From assembly GCF_033001325.1 (NCBI RefSeq), contig NZ_CP133111.1:5038501-5102500 (forward strand): a stretch of DNA of 64,000 nucleotides, in the 5' to 3' direction. Shown here piece by piece: positions 33,806 to 48,188 of this stretch. The stretch comes from Rhodopseudomonas sp. BAL398 (GTDB lineage: Bacteria > Pseudomonadota > Alphaproteobacteria > Rhizobiales > Xanthobacteraceae). A program made the position numbers and the translations under genes. Within the stretch, counting starts at the first letter, position 1. The number at the start of each line of letters is the position of its first letter. A model generated the notes under the pieces. It ran no database searches, was not told the DNA's origin, and was given only the letters and a program-made list of their open reading frames with translations.

Positions 33806-34282
33806 ATGCGTACTTTCGATCTGACCCCGTTTTATCGCTCCACCGTCGGCTTCGACCGGCTGTTTTCGCTGCTCGACCAGGCCTCCGGCGATGGCGCGTC
33901 TCCCGGCTATCCACCCTATAACATCGAGCGGTCCGGCGAGAACGATTACCGCATCACCGTAGCGGTCTCCGGCTTTTCGCAGGATGAGCTCTCGATCGTC
34001 GCCAAGGAGAACACCCTGACGATCAAGGGCGAGAAAGCCGCCAATGATGCCGGAAGCAAGGGTGGCGAGGTGCTGTATCGCGGCATCGCCGCGCGCGCCT
34101 TCGAACGCGCCTTCCAGCTCGCCGATTATGTGACGGTGAAAAATGCCAGCCTCGAAAACGGCCTGCTGCATGTCGATCTCGTCCGCGAGATCCCCGAGGC
34201 CAAGAAGCCCCGCAGCATTCCGATCTCCGCGCCGGCTGCCGCCGCGCCGCAGGTGATCGAGGGCAGCAAGCAGGCCGCCTGA
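33806..34282 (+). CDS. Hsp20/alpha-crystallin small heat-shock protein
   Basis: A 158-residue class A small Hsp, an ATP-independent chaperone. The N-terminus MRTFDLTPFYRSTVGFDRLF and the alpha-crystallin domain (about residues 35-130: YNIERSGENDYRITVAVSGF, ENTLTIKGEK, ERAFQLADYVTVKNASLENG, LLHVDLVREIPEAKKPR) are typical. An IxI-type tail occurs as SIPIS. Regulation looks doubly heat-controlled: RpoH promoter plus ROSE-like leader. A strong terminator follows. Confidence 0.95.
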   Translation: MRTFDLTPFYRSTVGFDRLFSLLDQASGDGASPGYPPYNIERSGENDYRITVAVSGFSQDELSIVAKENTLTIKGEKAANDAGSKGGEVLYRGIAARAFERAFQLADYVTVKNASLENGLLHVDLVREIPEAKKPRSIPISAPAAAAPQVIEGSKQAA

Positions 34283-34317
34283 GCATTCTCGCTCTGACGA
34301 GCCGACGTTGAATCGAA

Positions 34318-34347
34318 AACGCCCCGGGCAACCGGGGCGTTTTTTTT
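34318..34347 (+). terminator. intrinsic terminator of hsp20
   Basis: Perfect 10-bp stem AACGCCCCGG / CCGGGGCGTT with loop GCAA and eight T in a row, 35 bases past the stop codon. Confidence 0.93.
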
Positions 34348-34459
34348 GCGCAGCCGTCCGTTCGGAATTGTCCGAGCTGCCATGCGGTAACAGCGCGCCC
34401 TGGGCGAACGAAACATTTTTGAGCGCAACGCTCCAGCGCAATCACTCAAGGATTAGTCG

Positions 34460-35236
34460 ATGACGAGATTTCACATCATGACGGCCATGGCCGCGGGCTT
34501 GTTTGCCGCAACGTTTGGTGCCGCAGCGGCTGACGCCGCGACCCCGGCGCCGGTGCCGGCGCGCAATGTGGTGTTGGTGCACGGGGCCTGGGCCGACGGC
34601 TCGAGCTGGGCCCAAGTGATCCCGCGGCTGCAGGCCGCGGGCCTGCACGTCACCGCGGTGCAGAATCCGCTGTCCTCGCTGCAGGACTCCGTCGCCGCCA
34701 CCCGTCGCGCGCTGGCGCTGCAGGACGGCCCCACGGTGCTGGTCGGGCATTCCTGGGCCGGCACCGTGATCAGCGAGGTCGGCAGCGATCCGAAGGTGAC
34801 GGCGTTGGTCTATGTCGCCGCGCGTGCCCCCGACGCCGGCGAGGATTTCGTTGCGCTCTCCGGTAAGTTCCCCACCGGTGCGGTGCGCGCCGGCATCCAG
34901 ACCCGCGACGGCTATACCCAGCTGTCCGAGGACGCGTTCTTGAAGTATTTTGCCAATGGTATCGACCACCAGACCGCGGAAGTGCTGTTCGCGACACAGG
35001 GCGCCACTGCGGCCGCCCTGTTCGGCGACCGCACCACGGTTGCGGCCTGGCACGCTAAGCCGACATTCTATGCTGTCTCGAAGCAGGACCACACCATCGA
35101 TCCCGATTTCGAACGCTTCCTTGCCAAGCGCATGAACGCCACCACCATCGAAGTCGATGCCGGCCACTTGGCGATGGTCTCGCATCCCAAGGAGATCGCC
35201 GACCTGATCCTGGCCGCCGCCGGCCAGCGCGACTGA
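34460..35236 (+). CDS. exported alpha/beta hydrolase
   Basis: A 258-residue hydrolase with a signal peptide (MTRFHIMTAMAAGLFAATFG, cleavage near AADA). VVLVHGAWADGSSWAQVIPR supplies the oxyanion loop, VGHSWAGTVIS the Ser nucleophile, and DAGHLAMVSHP the His; SKQDHTIDPD carries the acid. This resembles exported esterase-like proteins related to the salicylate/HNL-like group, but the substrate is unknown. It is a single gene flanked by terminator and a repeat-like region at 35237-35486 in which I see only degraded palindrome fragments. Confidence 0.88.
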   Translation: MTRFHIMTAMAAGLFAATFGAAAADAATPAPVPARNVVLVHGAWADGSSWAQVIPRLQAAGLHVTAVQNPLSSLQDSVAATRRALALQDGPTVLVGHSWAGTVISEVGSDPKVTALVYVAARAPDAGEDFVALSGKFPTGAVRAGIQTRDGYTQLSEDAFLKYFANGIDHQTAEVLFATQGATAAALFGDRTTVAAWHAKPTFYAVSKQDHTIDPDFERFLAKRMNATTIEVDAGHLAMVSHPKEIADLILAAAGQRD

Positions 35237-35486
35237 GGCAGAAATCGAACCCCGGCCGCAACGCGATGTGCCGCGGAGTGGCCAACTTCATCCCCCCGCG
35301 TCTCGCGGTGGGGTGGCCGGCCGACTGGCCGGTCGGCATTCCCAGCCGGCGTCGCTCGGCGAGCTTTGCCCGGCGTAGCCCGGCCTCCAATTCGGTGATG
35401 CTGCGCATCGCCTGCGTTTGCCAAACTTCCCCCTGCAACAGGGGGGAGGGATGCGGGAAGGATATTGCCGGCGTCTCGTCGAAACT

Positions 35487-36194
35487 CTACTCCAGCGCCT
35501 GCACCGGCGGCATCGGCTGGGTCGGCAGGATCTGCGGCGATGGTTTGGCCTCGACCGCCGGGGCGGTGGCGTGCGTGATGGTGCTGGGCTGCGCCGCGGC
35601 CGATTGCTGCGGGGCCGGTTGGGGCGCTTGCCGCTTGGCTGCTTGGCTGGCGTCGACATTCGGCCCACCAACCGGATGGGGCTTGGGCAGCGGCACCGAT
35701 GGGGTCCGGCTGGCAAGCTGCGGCATCGGCCGCCGCGATGGCGCTGCGCGTCCGATCCGCGGCGGCGGAAGCGCCCGTAGACCGTAGCCCTCGGGAACAG
35801 CGTCGAATGCCGCATCCTCCCGCAGATAGGCCGGCATAAATCGTACGATCTGGCCATCCCGGGCGTCGATCAGCAGCCGTCCGTCATCGCCGTTCGGATC
35901 GATCGCCGCGATGGCGTAGAACGGCCCGCGGCGGCGCGGGATCCCGAGCGGCGAATAGCCGTTTTCACGCAGCACGCTGTAGACCTCGCGCGCCGGCAAC
36001 CAGCGCGGTCCATCGCCGTCATTTGCGTCGCGCGGCATCGGGGCTTCAGGCGGCATTGCCGCATAGGGACCGCCGAGATCCGACACGTTGCGGTAAATCC
36101 CACTTCCGGCCTGGTATGGCGGCCGTGCCTGCGCGGTCGCCGCGGTTGTTGCTGCCACTAAACCTGCCGAGATGATCCACCCGATCGCCTTCAT
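35487..36194 (-). CDS. exported Pro/Ala/Gln-rich protein of unknown function
   Basis: A 235-residue protein with signal peptide MKAIGWIISAGLVAATTAAT (cleavage near AQARP). The middle (about residues 65-130) has WLPAREVYSVLRENGYSPLG and RGPFYAIAAIDPNGDDGRLL followed by DARDGQIVRF, a small folded domain that looks PepSY/DUF-like and is common in Bradyrhizobium-type genomes. The last 90 residues are low-complexity Pro/Gln/Ala. CAGGAGCGACTGAC precedes the ATG at 36194. Function is not known. Confidence 0.75.
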   Translation of the reverse strand: MKAIGWIISAGLVAATTAATAQARPPYQAGSGIYRNVSDLGGPYAAMPPEAPMPRDANDGDGPRWLPAREVYSVLRENGYSPLGIPRRRGPFYAIAAIDPNGDDGRLLIDARDGQIVRFMPAYLREDAAFDAVPEGYGLRALPPPRIGRAAPSRRPMPQLASRTPSVPLPKPHPVGGPNVDASQAAKRQAPQPAPQQSAAAQPSTITHATAPAVEAKPSPQILPTQPMPPVQALE

Positions 36195-36621
36195 GTCAGT
36201 CGCTCCTGCGGCGCCCCCGCGCCCGGTCGAAGCTGCAAGCTGGGCGGCGAATCGGGCATGGCTTGGACCGGATCGCGGCGCATTCGGCATGAATCCGCGG
36301 CAGCTGGGGCAGGACTGCTCCCATCAAACAGAGGACTCAGTGGCGCTTGTGTGATAGAAAAAAGTTTGGCAATGTCTCATCTAGGACAGTAATGCTGTCT
36401 CAATATGGGTTGCCTGACCCAGTATGGGGTTGCGAAGTTCTTGGCGTCTGACGCCGAATGCGGCTTTTGTGGTTGTCCGATCGGCGATATGGACACCGGG
36501 GCCTGAAATCTGAAATCGTGGCTCGCGCTGTGCGAGCGGTGGCCCAGAGGGTGCCGCGAACACCGAAGGTGCGCCGATAGTGCCGGTGGTTGCGACTGCC
36601 TAGCCGGATGAGAGGATGAAG
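36195..36621. other. intergenic region upstream of gltB
   Basis: About 427 bases with no convincing gene. It contains a short GACAG/CTGTC hairpin (near 36386), two near-identical words TATGGGTTGC and TATGGGGTTGC (36400-36435), and a GCTCGC/GCGAGC hairpin (36523-36538). I see no clear promoter or NtrC site. Confidence 0.4.
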
Positions 36622-41367
<4,746 letters not shown>

Positions 41368-41386
41368 GTCTAGAAATATCGCTTCG

Positions 41387-41466
41387 TCATTGCGAGCGGA
41401 GCGAAGCAATCCAGGGGCATCACCCAAGAGCTGGATTGCTTCGTCGCTTCGCTCCTCGCAATGACG
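41387..41466. repeat. dispersed palindromic repeat, family A copy 3
   Basis: TCATTGCGAGCGGAGCGAAG with AATCCAGGGG, then CTGGATTGCTTCGTCGCTTC and GCTCCTCGCAATGAC. It lies between gltB and gltD and would form a long hairpin in a shared mRNA. Confidence 0.87.
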
Positions 41467-41551
41467 CAGAGGTGAGGCCGCCGAACTGGCCAGGCGCAAA
41501 TCGTCGGCCGGTTCGAGACGGGTGAGAGATAAAGGGGCGTCAGGTTTTTCG

Positions 41552-43009
41552 ATGGGCAAGATCACAGGGTTTCTGGAAATCGAGCGGCATGACCGGGTCT
41601 ATGCGCCGGTCACCGAGCGGGTCACCAACTACCAAGAATTCGTCGTTCCGCTGAGCGAGAAGGACACCCGCGACCAGGCCGCGCGCTGCATGAGCTGCGG
41701 CATTCCCTATTGCCACGGCACCGGCTCGGCGCAGCCGGGCGCGCCGGGCTGCCCGGTCAACAACCAGATCCCGGATTTCAACGACCTGGTCTATAACGGC
41801 AATTGGCAGGAGGCCTCGCGCAACCTGCATTCCACCAATAATTTCCCGGAATTCACCGGGCGGATCTGCCCGGCGCCGTGCGAGGCGTCGTGCACGCTGA
41901 ACATCGACGACAGCCCGGTCACCATCAAGACCATCGAATGCGCCATCGTCGACCGCGCCTGGGACAATGGCTGGGTCAAGCCGGAGCTGCCGGCGCTGAA
42001 GACCGGCCAGAGCGTCGCCGTGGTCGGCGCCGGTCCGGCGGGCCTGGCCTGCGCCCAGCAGCTGGCGCGCGCCGGTCACGACGTCCACGTCTATGAGAAG
42101 GCGGCGAAAGCCGGCGGGCTGCTGCGCTACGGCATTCCCGACTTCAAGATGGAAAAGCATCTGATTGATCGCCGCGTCGCCCAGATGGAGGCCGAAGGCG
42201 TCACCTTCCATTACAATTCCCCGGTCGGCGGCCAAGCGCCCGGCGCGGTCGATCCGGCCGAGTTGCTCAAGACCCACGACGCAGTGGCGTTGACCGGCGG
42301 CGCCGAAGCCCCACGCGACCTGCCGGTGCCGGGCCGCGAGCTCGACGGCATTCATTTCGCGATGGACTTCCTGACCCAGCAGAACCGCCGCGTCGGCAAC
42401 GAGCCGCTCGGCGAGGTCAAGGAGATCCTGGCCACCGGCAAGCATGTGGTGGTGATCGGCGGCGGCGACACCGGTTCCGATTGCATCGGCACCTCGTTTC
42501 GCCAGGGCGCCAAGAGCGTCACCCAGATCGAGATCATGCCGGCGCCGCCCGAGCATGAGAACAAGGGCCTGACCTGGCCGAACTGGCCGATGAAGATGCG
42601 CACCTCGTCGAGCCAGGCCGAAGGCGCGCGCCGCGAATTCGCGGTGCTGACCCAGAGCTTTTCCGGCGAGGCCGGCGCGGTCAAGAAGCTGCATTGCGTC
42701 AAAGTCGACGGCAAATTCCAGCCGATCCCCGGCAGCGAATGCGAGCTGCAGGCTGATCTGGTGCTGCTGGCGATGGGCTTCGTCCATCCGGTTCATGAGG
42801 GGCTGCTGAAATCGCTCGGCGTCGATCTCGACCCGCGCGGCAATGTCGCCGCCAACCTCACCGAATTCGCCACCTCGGTGCCGAAAGTGTTCGCCTCCGG
42901 CGACATGCGCCGCGGCCAGTCGCTGGTGGTGTGGGCGATCCGCGAAGGCCGGCTCTGTGCCCGGGCGATCGATCAATTTTTGATGGGATCGACCACGTTG
43001 CCGAAGTAG
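41552..43009 (+). CDS. gltD: glutamate synthase (NADPH) small subunit
   Basis: A 485-residue flavoprotein passing electrons from NADPH to GltB. The N-terminal 4Fe-4S region carries [11 protein letters not shown] and further Cys in [11 protein letters not shown] and [12 protein letters not shown] binding is at [22 protein letters not shown] binding at [14 protein letters not shown], and the C-terminal FAD motif is [20 protein letters not shown]. The ATG at 41552 gives [15 protein letters not shown], the conserved start. It is 184 bases from gltB, with a family A repeat in the gap. Confidence 0.97.
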   Translation: MGKITGFLEIERHDRVYAPVTERVTNYQEFVVPLSEKDTRDQAARCMSCGIPYCHGTGSAQPGAPGCPVNNQIPDFNDLVYNGNWQEASRNLHSTNNFPEFTGRICPAPCEASCTLNIDDSPVTIKTIECAIVDRAWDNGWVKPELPALKTGQSVAVVGAGPAGLACAQQLARAGHDVHVYEKAAKAGGLLRYGIPDFKMEKHLIDRRVAQMEAEGVTFHYNSPVGGQAPGAVDPAELLKTHDAVALTGGAEAPRDLPVPGRELDGIHFAMDFLTQQNRRVGNEPLGEVKEILATGKHVVVIGGGDTGSDCIGTSFRQGAKSVTQIEIMPAPPEHENKGLTWPNWPMKMRTSSSQAEGARREFAVLTQSFSGEAGAVKKLHCVKVDGKFQPIPGSECELQADLVLLAMGFVHPVHEGLLKSLGVDLDPRGNVAANLTEFATSVPKVFASGDMRRGQSLVVWAIREGRLCARAIDQFLMGSTTLPK

Positions 43010-43013
43010 TAAT

Positions 43014-43158
43014 ACCAACGGTCGTTGCCTCTCGTTCGTCATGCCCGGCCTTGTGCCGGGCATCCACGCCTTGAAAGCAGTGCCGGATCAAAGACGTGGA
43101 TGGCCGGGACAAGCCCGGCCATGACTAACTTGATGAGTCAACGGCAACGTCTGTTGGT
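43014..43158. repeat. MITE-like element, family C copy 1 (145 bp)
   Basis: Bounded by ACCAACGGTCGTTGCC and the imperfect inverted copy GGCAACGTCTGTTGGT. The core holds TCATGCCCGGCCTTGTGCCG / GGGCATCCACG and GTGGATGGCCGGGACAAGCC, which are mutually inverted. A second copy lies in opposite orientation at 63315-63462. The remaining 150 bases to the next gene contain only a short CCCTCCCC palindrome (about 43177-43200). Confidence 0.75.
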
Positions 43159-43310
43159 TAAAGCCGCGCCGCTGTCTTTCCCTCCCCCGTGGGGAGGGCG
43201 GGGACCACACGCACGGCCCCATACTTATGGCCCGGCGACAGCGCCGTCGTGGCCATCTATCTCCTCGCGTGCTGGCGTCGTTTGCCGGCAGTTGGCGTTA
43301 GGAGCGTGCG

Positions 43311-43649
43311 ATGGATGCAGATCAGGGTGCGGCCGGGGTCGGGCACCTCACCGCCGGCGAGGTTCTCGACGGCATTCGCGAACAGCTGCAGCAACCCGGC
43401 ACGGACGATCTGCAGCTGCTGCTGAAAATCTCTCAAGAGCTGGCCGATCTCGACGACAGGCGCTTGAGCCCCGAGGCCGCGAGTGCCTGGAATCAGCGCG
43501 CCGAGACCAAGCGGGAAAAAGCCCGCGCCTCGCTCGGTCTGCAGACCGGAGTCAAGCGCGGCCTGCTGATCGGCTTCATCACCGGCTTCGTACTCTGCGC
43601 CCTGTTCGCCGCGGCGCTCGCCATGCATTGGCTGGTGGTGATGCAGTGA
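43311..43649 (+). CDS. small protein with C-terminal membrane anchor
   Basis: A 112-residue protein. The first 85 residues are charged and helical (LTAGEVLDGIREQLQQPGTD, ISQELADLDDRRLSPEAA), followed by one hydrophobic helix (RGLLIGFITGFVLCALFAAA, about residues 83-108). The topology suggests a tail-anchored protein facing the cytoplasm. I do not recognise a family. It is flanked by repeat DNA upstream and a convergent zinc-ribbon-like gene downstream. Confidence 0.65.
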   Translation: MDADQGAAGVGHLTAGEVLDGIREQLQQPGTDDLQLLLKISQELADLDDRRLSPEAASAWNQRAETKREKARASLGLQTGVKRGLLIGFITGFVLCALFAAALAMHWLVVMQ

Positions 43650-43730
43650 GCCGACCGCTCGGGCTGGCTCATCCATCCTGCGGCCGAGATTGTCGCCCAG
43701 CTGACGCGCCGGGCTGTCGGCGCGGCGCGG

Positions 43731-43946
43731 CTATGCGGCGGCGAAGCGTTGCTGCATGCGCTTGGCGGCTGGGGTCATCATGATCTGGAACAGCGAGCAT
43801 TGCGCCGCTGGATCAAGCTCGCGCAGCGCCATCTTGGTCTCGAAGCCGCAATTGGCGCAGGTCAAAGTGTGGATTTCGTAGACGCCGTCGATCGCCTCGA
43901 TATTGGCGGCCGGCAGGTTGGCGTGGCAACGCATACAATGGGACAT
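43731..43946 (-). CDS. 71-residue zinc-ribbon-like protein
   Basis: Two Cys pairs (CMRCH near residues 4-8 and CANC at 30-33, in HTLTCANCGFETKMAL) fit a small zinc ribbon; a single further Cys lies near residue 50. The C-terminal part is helical and basic. GAAGGAACC precedes the ATG at 43946, while the longer in-frame extension upstream to 44123 is Arg-rich and unlike coding sequence. It may bind nucleic acid or protein; function unknown. Confidence 0.65.
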   Translation of the reverse strand: MSHCMRCHANLPAANIEAIDGVYEIHTLTCANCGFETKMALRELDPAAQCSLFQIMMTPAAKRMQQRFAAA

Positions 43947-44210
43947 GGCTCTGGTTCCTTCGTTCGAATGGCGCCGTTGCGCACAACGGCTCCGTGAGCA
44001 GGCCCTGCCTTTGGTGTTTCCTGAATTGTCGTCAAATCGCCTTGAGCTGGCGGATCGCGCGGGCCTTCGAAAAGGCCGCCGCAGCGGTGTTGTGCGGTGC
44101 AACATAAGATGGATACCGCACATGCGATGCGCAAGCCACGCACAGCCTCGTGATCGACGCTTGGTTACCGCGTCGTTGCCGTGCCACGAGTCAGTAGAAA
44201 TGCGGATAGG

Positions 44211-45098
44211 CTATTCGGCGGCCTGCTGCGCCACTGTCGGCGCGTCACCCGCCACCGTGGCGCGGCGCATGTCGCGCGGCTGCGACGCATCGTAACGCCG
44301 CACCCGGTGCATGGTCTGGCGGTTGTCCCACATCACCAGATCATGCAGCTTCCATTTGTGGACATAGACGAATTGCGGTTGGGTGGCGTGCTCGTTGAGG
44401 TCGCGCAGCAGCACCCGTCCCTCCGGCACCGTCATGCCGAGAATGGCACCAGCATGGGAGGCCAGATACAGCGATTTTCTGCCATGCGCCGGATGGGTCC
44501 GCACCAGCCGTTGCAGCACCGGCTTGAACATCTGCTTTTCTTCCTCAGAGTAATCGAGAAAGCCCAGCGCGCCGCGCGAATACATCAGCGAATGTTCGCA
44601 GATCATGTCCTCGATCTCGGCTTTGGTGTCGTCGTCGAGCGCGTCATAGGCGGCGCGCATGTCGGCGAATTCGGTGTTGCCGCCCTTCGGATTGACGATC
44701 CGCGCCGATAGCAGCGAGTATTTGGCTGGGATCGGCCGGAACGAACTATCCGAATGCCACAGGCAGTTGCCGAGATTGAACAGATGCACGCGGTGGTCGC
44801 GTGGCAGCGGCTTGCCGTCGGGGCCGAGATTGGAGACGTCGTTGACGCCGCTGGTCAGCCGCGCCTCATGGGCTTTCATCACGGTGCCGCCATGGGCGTT
44901 TTCGCGCTCGCCGAAATTGCGCGCGAAGGCCAGCTGCTGCTCGTCGGTGATGTCCTGCTTGGGAAATACCAGCACCGCGTAGTCGTCCATCGCCTGCTCG
45001 ATGCTTCGCGCCTCGTCGCGGCTGATCGGCTGGCGCAGATCGACGCCACTGACTTCGCCGACAAACAACGGATGCAGCTTGCGAATCGCAATGGCCAT
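44211..45098 (-). CDS. TauD/TfdA family Fe(II)/2-oxoglutarate dioxygenase
   Basis: A 295-residue dioxygenase. The Fe ligands are His and Asp in LWHSDSSFRPIPAKYS and the distal His in LVMWDNRQTMHRVRRY, followed by the 2-oxoglutarate Arg. Taurine, 2,4-D-like phenoxyacids, alkyl sulfates and others are oxidised by this family; the NxGNCLWHSDSSF context resembles TfdA-like proteins, but the substrate is unsure. It is a single gene, with the SDR pair to the right. Confidence 0.92.
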   Translation of the reverse strand: MAIAIRKLHPLFVGEVSGVDLRQPISRDEARSIEQAMDDYAVLVFPKQDITDEQQLAFARNFGERENAHGGTVMKAHEARLTSGVNDVSNLGPDGKPLPRDHRVHLFNLGNCLWHSDSSFRPIPAKYSLLSARIVNPKGGNTEFADMRAAYDALDDDTKAEIEDMICEHSLMYSRGALGFLDYSEEEKQMFKPVLQRLVRTHPAHGRKSLYLASHAGAILGMTVPEGRVLLRDLNEHATQPQFVYVHKWKLHDLVMWDNRQTMHRVRRYDASQPRDMRRATVAGDAPTVAQQAAE

Positions 45099-45334
45099 CG
45101 GCGTATTCCTCCGTGCGGAATGGTTGATCCATTCATGCGCGGCTTCGGTCGCCCGTGCCGCTTGCTACCACGAGGCTACGCCGGGGCAGGGCGATGTCAA
45201 CCGCGCGAGATGCAGAACCATATGTCCGCCGTGAAGGACGCGCGTGCCCCGGCCGCAGCGCAACGCGCCGCGGTGTGGGGCGCTGCAGAGCTGGGCCCCG
45301 CTGGTCTCAGCGGCGGGACCGGGAGACGAGGCGG

Positions 45335-46114
45335 CTATGCGTTGCGCGCCATCAGCCCGCCATCGACCGGAATGATCGCGCCGGTCAGGAACGATGCTGC
45401 CGGCAGGCACAGGCTCAGCGTCATATGCGCGACCTCTTCGGGATCGCCGTAGCGCCGCAGTGCCGTGCGGCGGCGGGCGTAGATCTCCTTATGCTCGTCC
45501 TTGATGCGCTGCGTCATGCCGGTCGAGATCGGCCCCGGACAGATGCAGTTCACCGTGATGCCCTCAGGCCCAAGTTCGACCGCGAGCGATCGCGTCAGCC
45601 CGACGACGCCGGCCTTCGCCGCCGAATACGGGCTGTGCAGCGCGGTGGCGCCGAGCGCCTCGGTGGAGGCGATGTTGACGATGCGCGGGCAGTCGGATTT
45701 GCGCAGATGCGGCAGCGCGGCGCGGATCACGCGCTGATGCGCGCTCAGCAGCACGCTGAGGCTGCGATCCCACGCCGCGTCATAACCATCGGCGTCGATC
45801 GCGGTGACGATCGAAATCCCAGCATTGTTGATGACGATGTCGAGCCCGCCGAAATGCGCCGCCGCGGTGGCGACCACCGTTGCGATGTCGTGCGGATTGG
45901 AGACGTCGAGCGTAAAGGCCTTGGCGTCGCCGCCGCTCGCCGCGATCGCCGCGCTGACCGCCTGCGCGCCATCGCCGTCGAAATCGGTCACCGCGACCCG
46001 CGCGCCTTCGGCCGCGAACACCCGCGCGGTGGCGCGGCCCATCCCGCTGGCCGCACCGGTGACCAGAACGCGCAAATCCTTGACCGAACGGCTGAACTGC
46101 TTGAAGTCCGACAT
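45335..46114 (-). CDS. short-chain dehydrogenase/reductase
   Basis: A 259-residue classical SDR. Cofactor motif VTGAASGMGRA, NNAG in DIVINNAGISIV, catalytic YSAAK (Tyr-x-x-x-Lys) in LHSPYSAAKAGVVGL, and the terminal IIPVDGGLMA. Asp at the end of beta2 (VAVTDFDGDG) suggests NAD. GGAGG lies seven bases before ATG 46114. It diverges from another SDR across 121 bases, so the two may act in one catabolic route. Substrate unknown. Confidence 0.92.
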   Translation of the reverse strand: MSDFKQFSRSVKDLRVLVTGAASGMGRATARVFAAEGARVAVTDFDGDGAQAVSAAIAASGGDAKAFTLDVSNPHDIATVVATAAAHFGGLDIVINNAGISIVTAIDADGYDAAWDRSLSVLLSAHQRVIRAALPHLRKSDCPRIVNIASTEALGATALHSPYSAAKAGVVGLTRSLAVELGPEGITVNCICPGPISTGMTQRIKDEHKEIYARRRTALRRYGDPEEVAHMTLSLCLPAASFLTGAIIPVDGGLMARNA

Positions 46115-46235
46115 CGGTTGCCTCCGAATTTGTTGTTGCCGCGCTTGATGCACGGCTTTCTTGACAAGGCTGGCATCGATCTGCACAGAGGTCAAACGCA
46201 ACGACAACAAAAACAACAATAAAGGGAGCGAGACG

Positions 46236-46970
46236 ATGAGCGACCTCGACTTTGGCGGCCAGCAGGTGCTGGTGATCGGCGGCTCCAGTGGGATCGGCAA
46301 CGGCATCGCGCAGGCATTTCGCGCCCGCGGCGCAACGGTCTGCGTCAGCGGCACCCGCGCCAACGCCGCCGACTACGCCGGGATCGAAGGTTCGGATCTC
46401 GACGGCCTGAGCTACGCGCAACTCGATGTCAGCCAGCCGCAATCGGTCGAAGCCTTCGCCCCGGTGCTGGACCGGCTCGACGTGCTGGTGCTGGCGCAGG
46501 GTGCTGTGATCTATCGCCGCGGCGAATTCGAGATGGCGGGCTTTCGCCAGGTGATGGAAGTCAATCTGATCAGCCTGATGCAATGCGCGATCAAGTATCA
46601 TCCCGCGCTGAAGGCCAATGCCGGCAGGCTGATCATCGTGTCGTCGACCGCCGCCTATCACGCCACCAAGGGCAACCCGGCCTACAACGCGTCCAAGACC
46701 GGCGCGGTCGGCTTGACCCGGACGCTGGCGCAGGCCTGGGCCGAGGATGGCATCCGCGTCAACGGCATCGCGCCCGGCCTGGTCGACACCAAGATGACCA
46801 AGGTCACCACCGCCAATCCGCAGCGCCGTCAAGGCGCGATCGAGAACATTCCGCTGAAGCGGCTCGGCACCCCGCAGGACATGGCCGGCGCGGCCTTGTT
46901 TCTGGCCTCGCCACTGTCATCCTACATCATCGGCCACACGCTGGTGGTCGATGGCGGACTGATTCTGTAG
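46236..46970 (+). CDS. short-chain dehydrogenase/reductase
   Basis: A 244-residue classical SDR with GGSSGIGNG near the N-terminus, catalytic YNASK in GNPAYNASKTGAVGLTRTLA, and the typical end GHTLVVDGGLIL. The NNAG motif is replaced by LAQGA (VLVLAQGAVIY), an unusual but tolerated change. Arg/Thr after beta2 (SGTRAN) favours NADPH. AAGGGAGCGAGACG precedes ATG 46236. It is divergent from the other SDR. Confidence 0.92.
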   Translation: MSDLDFGGQQVLVIGGSSGIGNGIAQAFRARGATVCVSGTRANAADYAGIEGSDLDGLSYAQLDVSQPQSVEAFAPVLDRLDVLVLAQGAVIYRRGEFEMAGFRQVMEVNLISLMQCAIKYHPALKANAGRLIIVSSTAAYHATKGNPAYNASKTGAVGLTRTLAQAWAEDGIRVNGIAPGLVDTKMTKVTTANPQRRQGAIENIPLKRLGTPQDMAGAALFLASPLSSYIIGHTLVVDGGLIL

Positions 46971-47056
46971 CGCAACCGAAATGGCTCCGCCGCATTGCGT
47001 CCCCTTCGCCACGGCGAAGCCGACATCGATCAGATCGGTGCTGTTTCAGCAGCGAT

Positions 47057-48043
47057 CTAGGATTTGCGGCGAAGCGCCAAGTCCAAGGCGGTTTGCTGTG
47101 CTTGCTCAAGCGGGGCCGACACGTCAGGCTGCACGCCCACGCCGCCCCAATTGCCGTGCGTGATCGGATTCTCGGCCCTGCCGGTCGGCACCACGACGAA
47201 AAGATCGGCACCGACCTTATTCAGGCCTCCCGGGTTTGCGCCGCCGCGGGTTGTTTCGCCGACCACGGTGGCGCGCTCGAGCACGTGCATGTCGTAAGCG
47301 AACTCCTCACCCGCCGAATAGGTCTTTGACCCCACCAGCACATAGACCGGCTTGCCGAGATAGCGCACCGGCGTCGGCGAACTCCAAAACGACTCCGTCC
47401 GGAAAGTCGATGTCCCACGATTGCGCCAGATCAGGTCGTTGATATGCACGCGATGGCCCGGGTCGAGGAAGAAACTGACAAGATAGGCAACGGACGCCGG
47501 ATGTCCGCCGCCATTGTCCCGCATGTCGATGATGAGCGCGGCGGTGTCCGAGATCTGGCGCATCGCGTCGTCGGCGGCCGGATTGAAGATGTCGGGCGGA
47601 ACGAACCGCGCCAGGTGAATGTATCCGATATTGCCGTCGAGCCGTTTCACCGCGAAGCCGGCATCCTGCGGCGCGGCCGGCGGAGGCTGATTGCGAAACG
47701 GCGAGCCGGAGATCACCCGCATATGGCTGTCCTTGGTGATCGCCCGCAGCTGCGCGGTCAATTGCAGCGCCAACTGAGTGGGGTCGGTCAGGCCGGCATA
47801 GGCATTCGACTTCAATGCCGTCTCCAGCGCATCGGCCGCCTGCGCGCCCTTATCGGGAAACACATAGGCTTCGCGCAATTCGACCGCGATGCTGTCGATG
47901 ACCGTCTTGACCGTCGTCTGATCCAGGGATGCGCTTTGCGCCTTGCCGGCAATCGCTTCGGCTCGTGTCGCCGATGGAGCGGCGATCAGTGCGGCGAGCG
48001 TCACGACGCAGGCGGGAAGGAACGGTGAGCTACGTTGCAGCAT
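47057..48043 (-). CDS. exported S41 family peptidase
   Basis: A 328-residue serine peptidase of the tail-specific/IRBP group. A signal peptide (PACVVTLAALIAAPSATRA) precedes an IRBP-like N-terminal helical domain (to about residue 125); there is no PDZ domain. Conserved MRDNGGGHPASVAYLVSFF and GSKTYSAGEEFAYDMHVLER, holding the nucleophile Ser, are clear, as is VVVPTGRAENP. It probably acts in the periplasm on damaged or misfolded proteins. It is convergent with the SDR at its 3' end. Confidence 0.88.
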   Translation of the reverse strand: MLQRSSPFLPACVVTLAALIAAPSATRAEAIAGKAQSASLDQTTVKTVIDSIAVELREAYVFPDKGAQAADALETALKSNAYAGLTDPTQLALQLTAQLRAITKDSHMRVISGSPFRNQPPPAAPQDAGFAVKRLDGNIGYIHLARFVPPDIFNPAADDAMRQISDTAALIIDMRDNGGGHPASVAYLVSFFLDPGHRVHINDLIWRNRGTSTFRTESFWSSPTPVRYLGKPVYVLVGSKTYSAGEEFAYDMHVLERATVVGETTRGGANPGGLNKVGADLFVVVPTGRAENPITHGNWGGVGVQPDVSAPLEQAQQTALDLALRRKS

Positions 48044-48188
48044 CTGGCCCTCGGTTAAGGTTAGAACAGCTCAGCGATCGCCGACTTTCGACGGATCGAA
48101 CCAGATCCCGCCGAAATATTTTCGAAGTTTGGCATGGTCCAGGGAGTCGTTTTCCAGGGCGGCATGGCGTCTTTGTGGCCGAATGGCG

